64,000 nucleotides of DNA from Hyperoplus lanceolatus (lineage: Eukaryota > Chordata > Actinopteri > Uranoscopiformes > Ammodytidae): positions 20,168,501-20,232,500 of the forward strand of contig CM049400.1 in assembly GCA_026929865.2 (NCBI GenBank), in the 5' to 3' direction. The notes under the pieces were generated by a model. The model searched no databases. It had not been told where the DNA came from and worked only from the letters and a program-made list of their open reading frames with translations. Shown piece by piece: positions 47,225 to 62,010 of this stretch (the stretch's first letter is position 1; every line of letters begins with the position of its first letter). Made by a program: the position numbers and the translations under genes.

Positions 47225-48059
47225 CAGACTGCTCACTCTCAACAATTGTATCATTAATCAATACAGGGGCACCAAAATAATTTAGCAGAGAATACAGGTG
47301 GTCTATGAAATGAACAGCCCCGTCACATAGGTATGGTTTAAACTAGCAAGGCATTGTGGGAAAATGGGCTGTCTTTTCCATTTTTACATCAGTAAATCTG
47401 TGTTCGATCTCTGGGTCTACTTCTGAAAGCTGTGGGCTGGCACTTAACAAAATTACTTACACCTGGCTTGACAAAGCAGCCCCTTTTCATCCTGGATTTG
47501 CGTTTATGCAACTGACTAATCCAGATTGCCCAGACTAGACTTTGTCAAGGCTGGCTTTATCAATCATCCTGGATATCTGAATTCCACTTTTATGCAACAG
47601 GCCTCAGCTTAAGCAGCCTGATGGTAGATAAACAAACCTTCTGCATACCACTTGGACCGTAAACTTTGGAAATCCATCCACGCTCTCACAGGCCATGCAA
47701 AGGTACCCTGTTTCTTGCTTCTTATAAGGAAGTTTGCACCTTTCCTGTCCTTCTCTAATGAATGTTGTTGTCCTCCTCACGGGATTGGTTACACTTGGGG
47801 GAAAGGAGTTGGCTGCATTTCGTTTGTTCTCAAAACTGATGCCAAGCTGTTGAGGACCTGATTGTGCCGCCAGGCTTAGCGGCCTTGTGTGAGCCTGGTC
47901 TTACATCATGCCATGATGTGTTTGAGGGTCATTGGTGTTCGACAGAGGGCACATCTTGGATTTTCGCCAAACAACTACAACTGGAGATTCTTTGGTGATG
48001 AAACACATAGTATGTAGCTCTGATGATAAGCTTATAGTGCTTGCCCCCATTTCCTATAG
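47225..48059. other. Spacer with one possible TE end
   Basis: Mostly unrecognised. About 47440-47606 resembles a fish DNA-transposon right terminus: TTTTATGCAACAGGCCTCAG follows CATCCTGGATAT, with a partly inverted CCTGGATTTGCGTTTATGCA inside. No matching left end was found. Confidence 0.35.
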
Positions 48060-48240
48060 TAGTGCTGCTTTCGTTAACGAAAATGTACTAAATATTGCGG
48101 TCAACGAACCTTTATCACATGATGGAAACGAGAATAGACGCAACGTAAATGGTGGTCAAAAACTATAATCAAATATATAATGCAATAGTGTTGACGAAAA
48201 AAAACGGGACTAAATGTGTTTTACAAAATAAAAACTCTGG
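48060..48240 (+). mobile_element. Possible solo hAT end (TAGTGCTGCTTTCGTTAACG)
   Basis: TAGTGCTGCTTTCGTTAACG at 48060, then AAAATGTACTAAATATTGCG and GTTGACGAAAAAAAACG, recalls a hAT terminus with GTTAACGAAAA subterminal motifs. No partner end and no TSD found. Low confidence. Confidence 0.3.
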
Positions 48241-51200
48241 TTCGCAGCCTCCTCTTGCCTGCTGAACATGCCACACAATGTATTTATGCCTCAGCGATGA
48301 CACTTGCTGTACTGCCTTAGTCGGAGTCCACTTCCGCCCAGTTGATAGTTGTGGTGATGCACTACTGATGGTCTGGTCTTTGGAGACCAGACCAACAGAC
48401 CATCAGAATTTAGCCTACAATCAGTTAGTTAGTATCCTGAGTCCCCTGTGTGGTTAAGTTTAGCCAACAAGTGAACTCTGGTCAAGAATAGCCTGAGATT
48501 GTAGTTTCAGGTACATGTCACTAATGTAAAGTAAAGGTGTCTTGTGCATTATGTTTTCTTCAAAGCATTTGAATAAAGTTAGTAGTTTGTCTGTAGTAAG
48601 AGACAAAGTTTGTCTCAAAAAGCATTAATGAAAATTAGAACCTTGATGAATTATCTTTTTTATTTCAAAGGCTTGTTTTTCACCTTGATAGTTTTAGTTA
48701 GGTGTATAGTATATACGCTGTAAAGATGCTGCTGGGTTCAGCATGTGAGGTTCACTCAGCCTCTGCTATGTAACCACATTAGCTTATGAGGGTCACTTAT
48801 AATTGCTAAATTCCTCTGGGGTTTGACCTTTCAGTCCCAGTCACTCATACCCTACAGTGATGAGAACTGTAGGTATTATTAGAGTTGTATATTCTTTCAA
48901 ATAATACACAAAGCATTTACATGGATTATTGTGAGATCGACATATGAGCTCTCATGGCCCACCCAGTCTCCCTCTACTACAAAAACTAGGAATGTCACTT
49001 GCAGGCATGGGGGTCAATTGTACATGCTCAGTCACTGCAGTGTCATGAGAGGAATTCTTCACCAACCAGCTTCCGATTTCATGGCAAATTTCCAACGTGG
49101 ACTACATCTGTTTGGGGAATGTAAAGTGAAGCGGCAGGGGGCAGTTCTCCTGTATTCATCAGTTTATCATCAGACAGCCGGGAATTCTAAACTGAGTAAA
49201 AGTAAAAGTAAATTTTCTACAGCCATACGTTCCTTTGTACTTTAGGATTAATGACAGGGCTCAGAGAACCTGATGCGTTTAAATCTTCAGAGGAGAGCAG
49301 GGTGAAAGAAAGCCAGATCAGAACAGAGATACCATTAGAGAATCTCATAAATCAAGAGTGCTTATGGTGGGGGAATACGCTCTTAAAGACCATCTATACT
49401 TTCCAACTTTAATATTTATTTTGAGTTGTCTCTGTTGCTATATGCTTTTAAGGAAATCATTTTCTTTAATAACACTAAAGTTAGGAGACTCACTTGATCA
49501 ATGAAGAATGGTCATATTTTAATTCAACACCCAAATCCCACAAAAATTAAGATAGACAACAGAACAGATGTAAAAAAAAGTAAAAAGTGTTTTTCTTTTT
49601 TTTGCCGAGAATATCACAACTGAGCAATGTTCTAAAGACAGCAATCTTAATGGCCAGTAAAAAGCCTGTGTCATCCGTTCTTGATGAACATCATGTTAGT
49701 TAGTCAGGGTGACACCCAGGCTTCTCAGAAAGATAAGTGTGATTTTCTCTGAGGCCTTCACAGGCCTGCCAACTTCCTGCAGACACCTCTTCCTTTCTGT
49801 GCTTCCTGATGTTATCATAATCCGGGACCCAGAGTGGACCTTTGTGGCTCATGCCTCGTCTTCCGCTAGCACACGTGTGCGTCACATTATCTGCTGAGAG
49901 GCCAGACTTTGCATCCTGTCAGGTGGGGGAGGGGTTGTACAGCAAGGGGTTGTACAGCAATGTCGGGAACAGGAAAAGGAAGTGGACACAACCAGGATTA
50001 GGTGAGAGAATGGAAGGAACAGAGCACAATATCTATCCCCCGTCTCCCTTCAATAATTTATAAACAACCGTGTCATATTTTCATAACTTAAAAAAAACAG
50101 TTTCAGCATTCATTGACATCATACTGACAAAGGAAGTTTTTGAGTGCAATAGGCTCAACAGTTATACAATTTTAAGAAAAACTATGTTTTCTCATGTTGC
50201 TGTGTGTTTGCTTGCATATATGTTAATGTTCCTCCACCATTTGGTTGTAGTGAGTGAAAGTCAAGCCATGAGCTTGGTCTGGCTCTGCACACTTTACTGG
50301 GCTCAGAGCTCTTATTTCAATGGTAGCCTAAGTAGAGCTTGACTTTGAAGGCTTTGATCCGGAGGCAATGCTATGGCATTTGACTTCTAGCAAAAAAGAA
50401 AAAAAAAAGCAGTGTGTCAGACCTCTGGGGTCACTGGGATCACTTATCGCGGCTGAAAATAACCAGTGGCAAGCCACAATTTGGGGAATCTAAAAGAGGG
50501 CTGACATTAGCAGGTGCCCTGAGGTGAAATAGAGACAGCTACAGAGCAGGTCACTGACCTTGGACCACAGAGAAATTCTTTCTTTTTCTATCTTTCTTTT
50601 TTCTTGTTTAAACCTGAGGCCATGGTTTCACTTAGCGGAAAGGTTCTTCAGCTGCAACTGGTGTACAACTAATTCACCAAGTGTATTGACCACTACAATT
50701 TTAAAAGTATAGGAAAGTTTTTCCACCATAAAATATGAAATAATGTTGTTTAAGATGATGAGCAGTACAAGTGAATTAATAGGTCGCTGTGTTGTGATAA
50801 ATATATTTAAACAACACATTAGATGTAACTGCTATTTTTAAGCTTCACTATCTGGTGGCATTGTGGTTGTTTAAGGGTGTAGCTAATGCACAGTATAAAT
50901 AAGGACAAAAAAAGGGTAAACAGTTTATAATAACTACACATTATTAAGCATTAGTTAAGTATTAGTTAATGCTTGGTTCCTCATTTATAAGGCAGTATTC
51001 CTACATTAATAAAAATTGTTAATTAATGAACAGTTATAAATGTTTTATTCTTGATTAATAAACTACTACGCTATAACGTGTTAAATTATTTTATCTTCAT
51101 ACTTTAGAAATGATGGATTCGCAGTTTCTTAATTCAGTATTATATAATTTAAAAGCCAGTTGTGTATCATTTATTAATGGTTCATAAGTTGATTCAGAAA

Positions 51201-51598
51201 GTGTCAGTACATGATTAAACTATTTACATATACATTTATACATATACTGATTTAGACATGCACAAATGGTTAGTGTGTGTGTTAATATATGTTTTATAAG
51301 CACTGATTAATACTGAAATTAATGATGAACTCAGGCAGTTACTAATTGTTAGTAAAGTATATTGTGGTACTTCATCTAATGTGAGGACTATACATGCCTT
51401 GTAAATAATTTACAAATGAGATTTAAAGGCTGACAATACCTGAAAACTCAAAATGATCAGCTCCTCAACGAAACAGACCCCACTTGGGATTTTTGACAAA
51501 AAATTATGAGTGGATCTCTTGGGCAAGTCTGTCCATAATAGGAGATCATGTAAATTGGGTGATCCCGAGTAGAAATGCATTAAAATACAATCTACCTG
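48241..51598. other. 3.4 kb mostly unique, non-coding
   Basis: No recognised domain in any frame (the longest is 104 codons at 48931-49245). It contains a strong hairpin at 48366-48406. AT-rich sequence with many TTAAT / ATTAA words covers 50930-51420. No TE ends were found. Confidence 0.5.
48366..48406. other. Perfect hairpin
   Basis: GGTCTGGTCT (48370-48379), loop TTGG, AGACCAGACC (48384-48393). An alternative outer pairing TGATGGTCTG / CAGACCATCA also exists. It is not followed by a U-run, so a terminator reading does not apply; it could be the core of a MITE. Confidence 0.6.
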
Positions 51599-52388
51599 AA
51601 GGTCCGTTCACACCAAAAGCGTGCTCGCAAGTCGTGATGAAAATATTTACATAAGAAACCATTGGTTTAAGCGCGATGAAGCGTTTCAGGTGATGAAGTG
51701 GCGCAATTGAGGCATTGAAAATATTGAACTTTTGATGCAATGAAGTGTGACACTTAGAAACATGGAGGAGAAAAATTCATTTGCGGGCACCCGGTGCTGT
51801 ATGACAGCTGCTCGGGGTTCTACAAGAAGGAGCAGGCATGGGGATAGTGATCGAGGAGAAAGTGCTTCCTGGTTAATTCAGTGAATATGCTGTGCGTCGG
51901 TGCTTTAGACGATAAACCAACTTAGCGCCGGATAGCATTAGTAAACTCACCCGGAGTTTACCTCTGCCAGCCACAGCCCCCTATGATGGCCAGGTAGGGG
52001 AATGTCTATCTTTAATTTGTGCCGCTGAGCACACAATGCTGGTGTAATTGTGTTTGGTATGTTGCTGCCTCGCTGTTAATTGTGTGTATTTCCAAGCAAC
52101 GTGGATCTATATGCAATACTGTTTTTATGCTAGGCTATTTTTGCTGTTCAGTTGCTGTTTATTTGTCTTTTGGCACAGTTGTGGGCAGTGTTGTTGTTTT
52201 TGTGCCGACATGCATGCTGTTGTGCCGCGTCTGATCTCAGCCATGGTTGATTAGGGGAAATGAAATAGCGGGAGGGAATCTAGGCGCGTTAGAGGCAATG
52301 GACGAGATGAACCAAAATAAACAAAAATATGATCAAGCGGTCCATTTGGGCCGTTAGAAGCGATATTCATCACGTGTGAATGCACCTT
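51599..52388 (+). mobile_element. Harbinger-like element with AAGGTCCGTTCACACC ends
   Basis: AAGGTCCGTTCACACCAAAA at 51599 and GTGTGAATGCACCTT ending at 52388 are imperfect inverted repeats about 790 bp apart. A MADF-domain remnant lies just inside the left end (51762-51885), in the place expected for a first exon. The target duplication is unclear. PIF/Harbinger is inferred from the MADF/Myb-like partner protein these elements carry. Confidence 0.5.
51762..51885 (+). pseudogene. MADF (Myb/SANT-like) domain remnant
   Basis: After ATGGAGGAGAAA (51762), one frame reads ICGHPVLYDSCSGFYKKEQA then WG and a stop, while another gives the start MEEK and a third GIVIEEKV. Combined, the order MEEK - HPVLYD - FY - KKEQAWG is the beginning of a MADF domain (LI..V..HP.LYD....Y......AW). 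At least two frameshifts separate the parts. Such domains occur in the DNA-binding accessory protein of PIF/Harbinger elements. Confidence 0.5.
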
Positions 52389-52551
52389 TATAGTCAACTT
52401 CTCAGGATCCGACGCATTTGTAATTCTGACCAGTTGTTTGAGTCTCATGCAAAAAAAATGTTTTTGTCATGTGTTGATGATCAGAGAGTGGGATGCATCA
52501 TATTTTAGCAGATCACCAAAATGATGTGCCTGCATGCAAATCTAGTGCTTG

Positions 52552-53887
52552 CAGGGGCCTATTTCAGGTAGCTGGTTTTGAGGCAACCCAGAGTTTGTTC
52601 GCTCTGAGTTAGTGGAAACTCTCGGTTTTCCATTTCAAGAAGCAGGTTCAGCGCAACCGAGAGTCAGTTCCTGCGGCAACATACGCCGTGGGTCTAACCT
52701 GCTGGATAGGTGGTTAGACCTACCCTGAGTTTGTTTTCACTTCACGCTGCAGCTCCGACTGAAGAAAGAGTCACTGTCACAACGCAACCCTGTACAGTTT
52801 AAAGCAAAATCACTCCATAGAAATCTCCATCGGGATGTTTTTATCATTTCCTGATGATTTTACGTTTGATCGATCATTTGATCAGTAGCCTTGTTCTCAG
52901 CCCTCGTTCGTTCATATGCGGCCACCTTACACATCGTGAACATGCTTTACATTCAGATTAATAAACCTATTGTATTGTATGTATCTCGTTATTTATTTTT
53001 ATCATTATCAGTAGTTTTTTAACACCTGTGCCACTGAACATAGGCTATTTATGTTAGGTTGAAATGTAATTCTGCGGCTGCACGCGATCGTTACTGTTCA
53101 CTTGTGTCATCCCAAAGTCACAGACAAGCCTCGTTAAATAGCCCAATATGAATATAGAAATAATATAATAATTTAAACTGTGATCACTAGAGGACAAGGG
53201 ATCTGGTAATAAAACAATCAGGATCTACAATGGAAACTGTCACCTTATGTGTCAAACGTTAATATCTTTCACTCCCCATTTAAAAGAAGCGACAGTCTGT
53301 TTACTGCACAGTAGGCCTATTATAGCTTGCCTACATAATAGGCTACAGCGAATATAAAACACTGCCAGCAGTGCTGTGCAGCGGCAGCTTGATACTTTTG
53401 TTGCTGCTGATATGCGCAACTTAATTCTTAAAATAGACTTGCTTCTCATACGGAAGCAATGATGCTCTTGACAAAAAACGTTTGCACCGTTTTTTTCTGA
53501 ATTGCCGAAGTGATTAGATCAGAGTTATGAGACTATCCCCGTTCATTCTTCTCCATAAGCTCATAAGTTAATATTTCTTACTCTAGTGGGAGGAGCGGAG
53601 ACGTTTTTTTTTAATCTTTTTTGAGAAGTGGAGAAGTGGGAGGATCAAGCATTTGTTTCTTCTGTTTCCATGGTGAATCATGTTTTCAGCGATCCATTGA
53701 CGATGGCTTTTATGCACACGCTCCACCCAGAGTGAACACGCTCAGAGTTGATTAACCCAACGCTGATCCACTGTTCTGAAACCGAAAACCCAGAGTTGCT
53801 CGTCAACCCTGCGCTTTGAGTTGACCAACTCAGAGCGCAGGATTAAACCCAGAGTATGTAAAACCAGCTACCTGAAATAGGCCCCTG
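52552..53887. mobile_element. DNA element with CAGGGGCCTATTTCAGGTAG ends, 1.3 kb
   Basis: CAGGGGCCTATTTCAGGTAG then CTGGTTTT at 52552, and the reverse complement ending at 53887, form a 28-bp perfect inverted repeat. Inside both ends lie CCCAGAGTTTG / AAACCCAGAGT and CTCTGAGTT / AACTCAGAG words. A clear target duplication is not seen. The interior (52950-53290) is shared with the loop of the inverted repeat at 16216-16734. No transposase recognised. Confidence 0.75.
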
Positions 53888-54050
53888 TGCTACATTTGCT
53901 GATTCAGAGGTAGAAGTTCATTTAAATGAATTACTTATTGATTTTACCTTGACTGGTCTTTCTTCCCACACTCACATGAAAAAAAGACAACTTGTTTATC
54001 TGCAAACCCGTCAGAAAATAGTAGAAAGATCAGCAAATGCTGATGTTTTT

Positions 54051-56875
<2,825 letters not shown>

Positions 56876-57093
56876 CAGTGGCTTGCAAAAGTATTCATAC
56901 CCCTTGGACTTTTCCACATTTTGTCACATTAAAACCACACACGTACATTTATTTTATCGGGATTTCATGTGATAGACCAACACACAGTGGTGTATCATTG
57001 TGAAGTGGAATGAAAATTAAATATGGTTTTAATTTTATTTTTTAAATAAAAAACTGAAAAGCGTGGCGTGCTTAAGTATTCAGCCCCCCTGAG

Positions 57094-57693
57094 TCAATAC
57101 GTTGTAGAACCACCTATCGCTGCAATAACACCTGCAAGTCTATTGGGGTATGTCTCCGCCAGCTTTGCCCATCTAGAGACTGATATTTTTGCCCATTCTT
57201 CTTTGCAAAATAGCTCAAGCTTCAGATTCAGCATGAGATTTGATGGAGAGAATCTGTCAACAGCAATTTTCAAGTCTTTCCAGATATTCTCAATTGTATT
57301 GAGGTCTGGACTTTGACTGGGCCGTTCTAACACATGACTATGCTTTGATTTAAACCATTCCATAGTAGATCTGGCTGTATTTTTAGGCTAGTGGTCCCTC
57401 TGGAAGGTGAACCACCACCCCAGTCTCAAGTCTTTTGCAGACTCTAACAGGTTTTCTGTCCTGTATTTGGCTCCATCCATCTTCCCATCAACTCTGACCA
57501 GCTTCCCTATCCCTGCTGAAGAACAGGACCCCAACAGCATGATGCTGCCACCACCATGTTTCACGGTGGGGATGGTGTGTTCAGGGTGATGTGCAGTGTT
57601 AGTTTTCTGCCACACATTGCACTTTGTGCCAAAAACTTCAATTTTGGTCTCATCTGACCAGGGCACCTTACTCCAACACTTGCCACAAGACAT
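57094..57693 (-). pseudogene. Tc1-like transposase 3' half, left arm copy
   Basis: It contains KVPWSDETKIEVFGTKCNVW (first Asp), [26 protein letters not shown] (second-Asp region, then a stop and frameshift near 57385), then PSQSPDLNTIENIWKDLK (Glu) and the tail LAGVIAAIGGSTTY. The N-terminal DNA-binding half is absent. Confidence 0.8.
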
Positions 57694-57707
57694 GCGGGGG
57701 ACACAGC

Positions 57708-58270
57708 ATATTCAGATGAGACCAAACTTGAAGTTTTTGGCCTGAATGCAAAATGCAATGTGTGGCGGAAACTAACACTGCACATCACCCTATACTCACC
57801 ATCCTCACCGTGAAACATGGTGGTGGCAGCATCATGCTATGAGGATGCTTTTCTTCAGCAGGGAAGAGGGAAGCTGTTTAGAGTTGATGGGAAGATGGAT
57901 GGATCCAAATAGAGGACAGAAAACCTGTTAGAGTCTGCAAAAGACTTGAGACTGGGGTGGTGGTTCACCTTCCAGAGGGACAACAAGCCTAAAAATACAG
58001 CCAGATCTACTATGGAATGGTTTAAATCAAAGCATAGTCATTTGTTAGAACGGCCCAGTCAAAGTCCAGACCTCAATACAATTGAGAATATCTGGAAAGA
58101 CTTGTAAATTGCTGTTGACAGATGCTCTCCATCCAATCTGATGCTAAATCTGAAGCTCAAGCTATTTTTTAAAGAAGAATGGGAACAAATGTCAGTCTGT
58201 AGATGGGCAAAGCTGGTGGAGACATACCCCAAATAGATTTGCAGCAGTAATTGCAGCGATAGGTGGTTCT
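57708..58270 (+). pseudogene. Tc1-like transposase 3' half, right arm copy
   Basis: It starts DETKLEVFG near 57710, then NAKCNVWRKLTLH. Further matches in shifted frames are [10 protein letters not shown]-like, FTFQRDNKPKNTARSTMEWF, ERPSQSPDLNTIENIWKDL and then a stop. Several frameshifts and stops. It mirrors the left arm. Confidence 0.75.
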
Positions 58271-58766
58271 ACAAAGCTTTGACTCAGGGGGTTGAATACT
58301 TTTGCACGCCACACTTTTCAGTTTTTCATTTATAAAAAAAAATTAAAACCATGTTTCATTTTCATTCCACTTCACAATTATGTGCCACTTTGTGTTGGTC
58401 TATCACATAAAATTCCAATAAAATAAATGTATGTGTGTGGTTATAACGTGACTAAATGTCGAAAATTTCAAGGGATATGAATACTTTTGCAAGGCACTGT
58501 ACATGGTGACACTGGAGTTGCGTTTTCAAAATATTTCAATCTTGAACCTGGTTTCAAAAGTTTACGTTTTCAGTCCCAGATAACAACGATGTCATGTAAA
58601 TGAAGGCCCAGAACTTAAAAACCTTTGTGTTTGTTTTGTAATGCCTTTAAAGAACTGTGACAGTTTCCCTCTTCAGGCACTATAAAAAGAAAGCCCTCTG
58701 AAAGATTCTTTATTTTTGAGTTATTAAGACACATGAATGTTTGGGAAAAGATTACACAGAAAGGTC

Positions 58767-59377
58767 TTACGCCCCGTTTCCACATACGTACATTCTCGTA
58801 TGCGTTTCAAAAGGATCCGACCAAAAGTCCATTCATTCCTATGTGATTCTCCGTAATGTCTGTTTGCCTCCAAAACTCCTCCCCTCCGTAATATTTCTGT
58901 CCGGTATCCCTATTATATACGTTCAAATAATTGAACTTTTTACATGGATTACGGACAGACCTTATGGAAGTTTTGCTAGGCTAGCTTACATGCGATGTCC
59001 TTCCACTCAGTTCATGTTGATTGTCACGTCTGTTTGATGATTAAAAAGTACTTGTTCATATAGTTTGAACACTTTGTGAATCAGAGTGAATGTTATTCTG
59101 CAAAAATATTAAATAATTTATATATGTGATACACAGTGTACAGTTGGATCGCTTTTTATCAGTTTGATATTAAATACAGTCATCATATGTGTCCGTTTCA
59201 TATGAAATACAGTCAGATTTATTAGTTTAATGACACAAGTGAGAGTGCCCACGATCACTGCGGCATCACCAGAGACACGGACGCCCAGACTCTCTTGAGA
59301 TTTCCTTCCGTTGGACACTAGAAGCAACCTCCGTAAAACGGACACGAGTGACATACGTATGTGGAAACGAGGCGTAA
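58767..59377. mobile_element. Short DNA element with 24-bp TTACGCCCCGTTTCC ends
   Basis: The first 24 bases from 58767 (TTACGCCCCGTTTCCACATA, then CGTA) pair with the last 24 ending at 59377 with one mismatch. It is about 611 bp, without a recognised frame. Inner CCGTAAT / ATTACGG words repeat. The target duplication is unclear. Confidence 0.65.
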
Positions 59378-59945
59378 AATATGGTAGGGTGGAAAAGGTA
59401 CAGAGGAGAGTGAGCAGGCATGTCAAGGAACAGAGTGCAGAAGCCAGACGGGGAAAGAATAGACGGATCTATACATGTCAGGAAATAAGATAGAAAAGGT
59501 TATTTACTTGACATTGATCCGTTGTAGTGGCGGCAGAGCTTGCCCTGTTTCTCTTTTGTTAACCTTTAAGCCAGAGTATGCTCACAAATGATGGAGAAGT
59601 CAACTAACAGGTGTAATTTATAGATCAAAGGGGTTCACACTACCTCTTACTTTGTCTGGTGCCAATAGTTAGAGCTAAGAAGACAATTAAACATCAATAT
59701 GGATAATATAGACAATTGTACAATATCATTAGGGTTGAGTTTCAGTTTGAGCCAGTTGTGACACGTACTATATACTAATTCTGTCTGAATTATTAATATG
59801 CAGTATGTGTAAGTAAATTATCATGAGAGTCCTGCATGTCAGCCTTTAAGGGAGGGGAAATTGTGTAAATCTTGTGATTGTAAATATGATATTATTTGAA
59901 TGTCCCATTTTATACACTTTTCCTTCAATATTATATGGTCTAAGA
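59378..59945. other. Spacer, no gene recognised
   Basis: No paired ends or domains. It ends in the hAT target duplication GTCTAAGA (59938-59945). Confidence 0.5.
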
Positions 59946-60050
59946 CAGGGGTTCTCAACCTTCTGCAAGCTGCCCCCCCCCCAAAGCTGGGTCATTGCAG
60001 TTGGGCCCCCCCCACCCCTGACAACACCCCCCCCCCACACCACCCTACAC

Positions 60051-60131
<81 letters not shown>
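60051..60131. repeat. (GATA)n microsatellite
   Basis: About 20 AGAT/GATA units. It explains the Ile-Tyr-Leu-Ser repeats in the minus frame at 59992-60189. Confidence 0.95.
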
Positions 60132-60133
<2 letters not shown>

Positions 60134-60324
60134 CTATTATTGTTATTATCACAAGGGCTAGGCCAGTGGCGCACCTTTGAGTTGAACATTGGGTTTAGGG
60201 TTGGGGTCTGGAAATTTATTATATTTTAACGTTAAATGCATCATTCTGGTGCACTATAAAAGCTAATTGTGAGATTGTATCAATGAGACACTGACAAAAT
60301 GTTTTTTTTTTTAAATCTCCTTAG

Positions 60325-60451
60325 AAGAGAAGAAAATAGTAGCCTAAATAGAAACATTTAGAATAGATACAAATGTGTGATTAATTGCGACTTAACTATG
60401 ACATTTATGTGATTAATCGCGATTAAATATTTTAAACGTTTGACAGCACTA
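60325..60451. mobile_element. Solo right end of the 1136-2134 hAT family
   Basis: Matches 2010-2134: ATGTGTGATTAAT, TAACTATGACATT, GATTAATCGCGATTAAATAT and the end TTGACAGCACTA at 60451. No left end TAGTGCTGTC nearby, so it is truncated or internal to the later hAT element. Confidence 0.65.
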
Positions 60452-60546
60452 CTATTATTTATTAATTTATCTGAGGAGCCGTCCCACTTCAACCCCTGGA
60501 ATAGTAATCATCTGCATTTTGGACAGAAGCTTGCAGGGAGGCGATT

Positions 60547-60972
60547 TTAATGTGAGATCTGAGCCTGCTTTGCCTTGCAAAGATCCTCAATTCTTGGCGC
60601 AATGTTTGATAAACATAGCCTCAAATCATCCTCGATTTGTGCACGATTGCGGTATTTTGTTTTGAATCTTCAAGGCTATGTCACCAAGTTGAGGGTGTTC
60701 CTGCATCAATGCTGCCCAGAATGATGAGAGAGGGCAGGAGGTAAAAAGTTCCTTCAGCCTACTGTCACTCTTCAGCTCAATAAGCTGCTGCTCCTGCATA
60801 TCAATCGACAGCTCATTTGATGTGCACACAAAGGGATCTCGAACCCATGCAAAAGAGCGATAATCCTCTGAAATAAGCTGCAAATTGTTTTCTCATTTCT
60901 GACAAGTGCTATAGAGGAGAAATCATGTGACGTGCCTGCATCAGCGATAAAGTCTGCAAGGCTGGGGAACAT
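60547..60972 (-). pseudogene. hAT (ZBED/SCND3-like) transposase C-terminal part, frameshifted
   Basis: The order on the minus strand is MFPSLADFIADAGTSHDF (60972), then a frameshift near 60890; WVRDPFVCTSNELSIDMQEQ, LKELFTSCPLSSFWAALMQE and HPQLGDIALKI (to about 60660); then a second frame shift to KYRNRAQIEDDLRLCLSNIA and the end KAKQAQISH with stop at 60547-60549. This is the C-terminal dimerisation region of hAT-Charlie-type transposases, also seen in host-domesticated SCAND3/ZBED/GTF2IRD2-like proteins. The catalytic N-terminal half is missing, and two frameshifts rule out function. Confidence 0.85.
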
Positions 60973-61604
60973 GTCGCAGTTCCCTCGACTGATGCGGCCA
61001 TGCCAGAGGTCAAGTTGCGCAATTCATTTGCAGCCTGGACGCAGAGTAGGCTAGTGTGTATTTCCTCTCTGTTCTGAGACTGCTGCGGGAGGCTACTGAG
61101 AGACTAACCGCCTGTAAGTGCTCTTGGACGGGTATGGGCCTCACGGCAGCACCCGCTGCTCGTTGAGCACAGTAGAATGATATATGCTTTCAAGTCAGAG
61201 TCTCCAAACACCTCAGAAGTTTACAATAACACCATTTAAAGTCTGTAGATTTGTCGCTAGTTGCTTTTGACAAAAAAAAGTCGCCCGGAGGATTTGGAAA
61301 GTGGCCAGATTTAGCTCAAAATGCTACCTGCGATCAATGTGCTGTGCAGCCTGAACGCGGAGTTGTGTGTGTCTCCTCTCTGCTCTGACTGCAGGCTGAG
61401 ACTGCTGCGGGAGGCTACTGAGAGACTAACCGCCCGTGAGTGCTCGTGAACGGGCAGCCGCTGACAATATATTTTTTTTTTAAATTTAAAAAAAAAAAAA
61501 AAAATTCAAGATTTTTTTTTCCCATTCTGTAGCGTAGCCTCCTCACCCCCCCCCCCCCCTCCCCCGGTAGAGTGCCCCACCGGTTGAGAACCACTGGTCT
61601 AAGA

Positions 61605-62010
61605 AGTCCCTACAGCTTTTTTTATAGCTGTTTTCTGAAAAAAAAATTCAGATAATTCATTGTAGCATGCCTCTAAACCCTGATTTTCAGCTCATCTCAG
61701 GATGGCCTATATCGGTGTGTGTCTCTTTAAAAAGAATGAGTTGCTTCTCCCCCCGCCCCTGTCAGGAAGCAACCCCGCCCTCTGGTCGTGGTATCCCCCC
61801 GCAGTCAATGCAATGCATGTGTTACCATGGTTGTCCTCTTCATGAGAAGAACTAAAATGTCTAGTAACGTAGGAGCTCAGCTATACTTTGAGCAGTTTGA
61901 CATTAACAATCCTTGTCTACATGAAATACTATCTTCATACCAATGCAGTGACAGCCACAAGCTAATCAAAATGACATGTTCACAATCAAAAGGCGGCAAA
62001 ATCTGAAAGA
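61605..62010. other. Short unannotated stretch
   Basis: AT-rich, then a C-rich patch at 61748-61800. Frames at 61667-62006 have no domain. Probably part of the same repeat unit as the tandem duplication that follows. Confidence 0.4.

Larger units (their letters stand above)
56876..58499. mobile_element. Tc1-like foldback element 2 (CAGTGGCTTGCAAAAGTATT ends)
   Basis: CAGTGGCTTGCAAAAGTATT and AATACTTTTGCAAGGCACTG are flanked by TA (56874-56875 and 58500-58501). The left arm 56876-57661 and right arm 57708-58499 are inverted copies of the same transposase 3' region plus terminus, joined by a loop of about 46 bp. Arm identity looks roughly 85-90 percent by eye. The MITE at 34492-34711 is of the same family. 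Confidence 0.85.
59946..61596 (-). mobile_element. hAT element with CAGGGGTTCTCAACC ends, 1.65 kb
   Basis: CAGGGGTTCTCAACC (59946) and GGTTGAGAACCACTG (ending 61596) are flanked by a perfect 8-bp duplication, GTCTAAGA (59938-59945 and 61597-61604). It encodes the C-terminal part of a hAT transposase on the minus strand (60547-60972). It also holds poly-C runs, a (GATA)n tract (60051-60131), a right end of another hAT family (60325-60451) and a diverged internal duplication (about 61040-61130 and 61340-61440, with CTGCGGGAGGCTACTGAGAG in both). Confidence 0.9.

Noticed and set aside
48366-48406. Hairpin as a rho-independent terminator
   Set aside because: Eukaryotic context and no T-run after the stem.
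48931-49245. Plus-strand 104-codon frame
   Set aside because: No recognisable domain or conserved motif.
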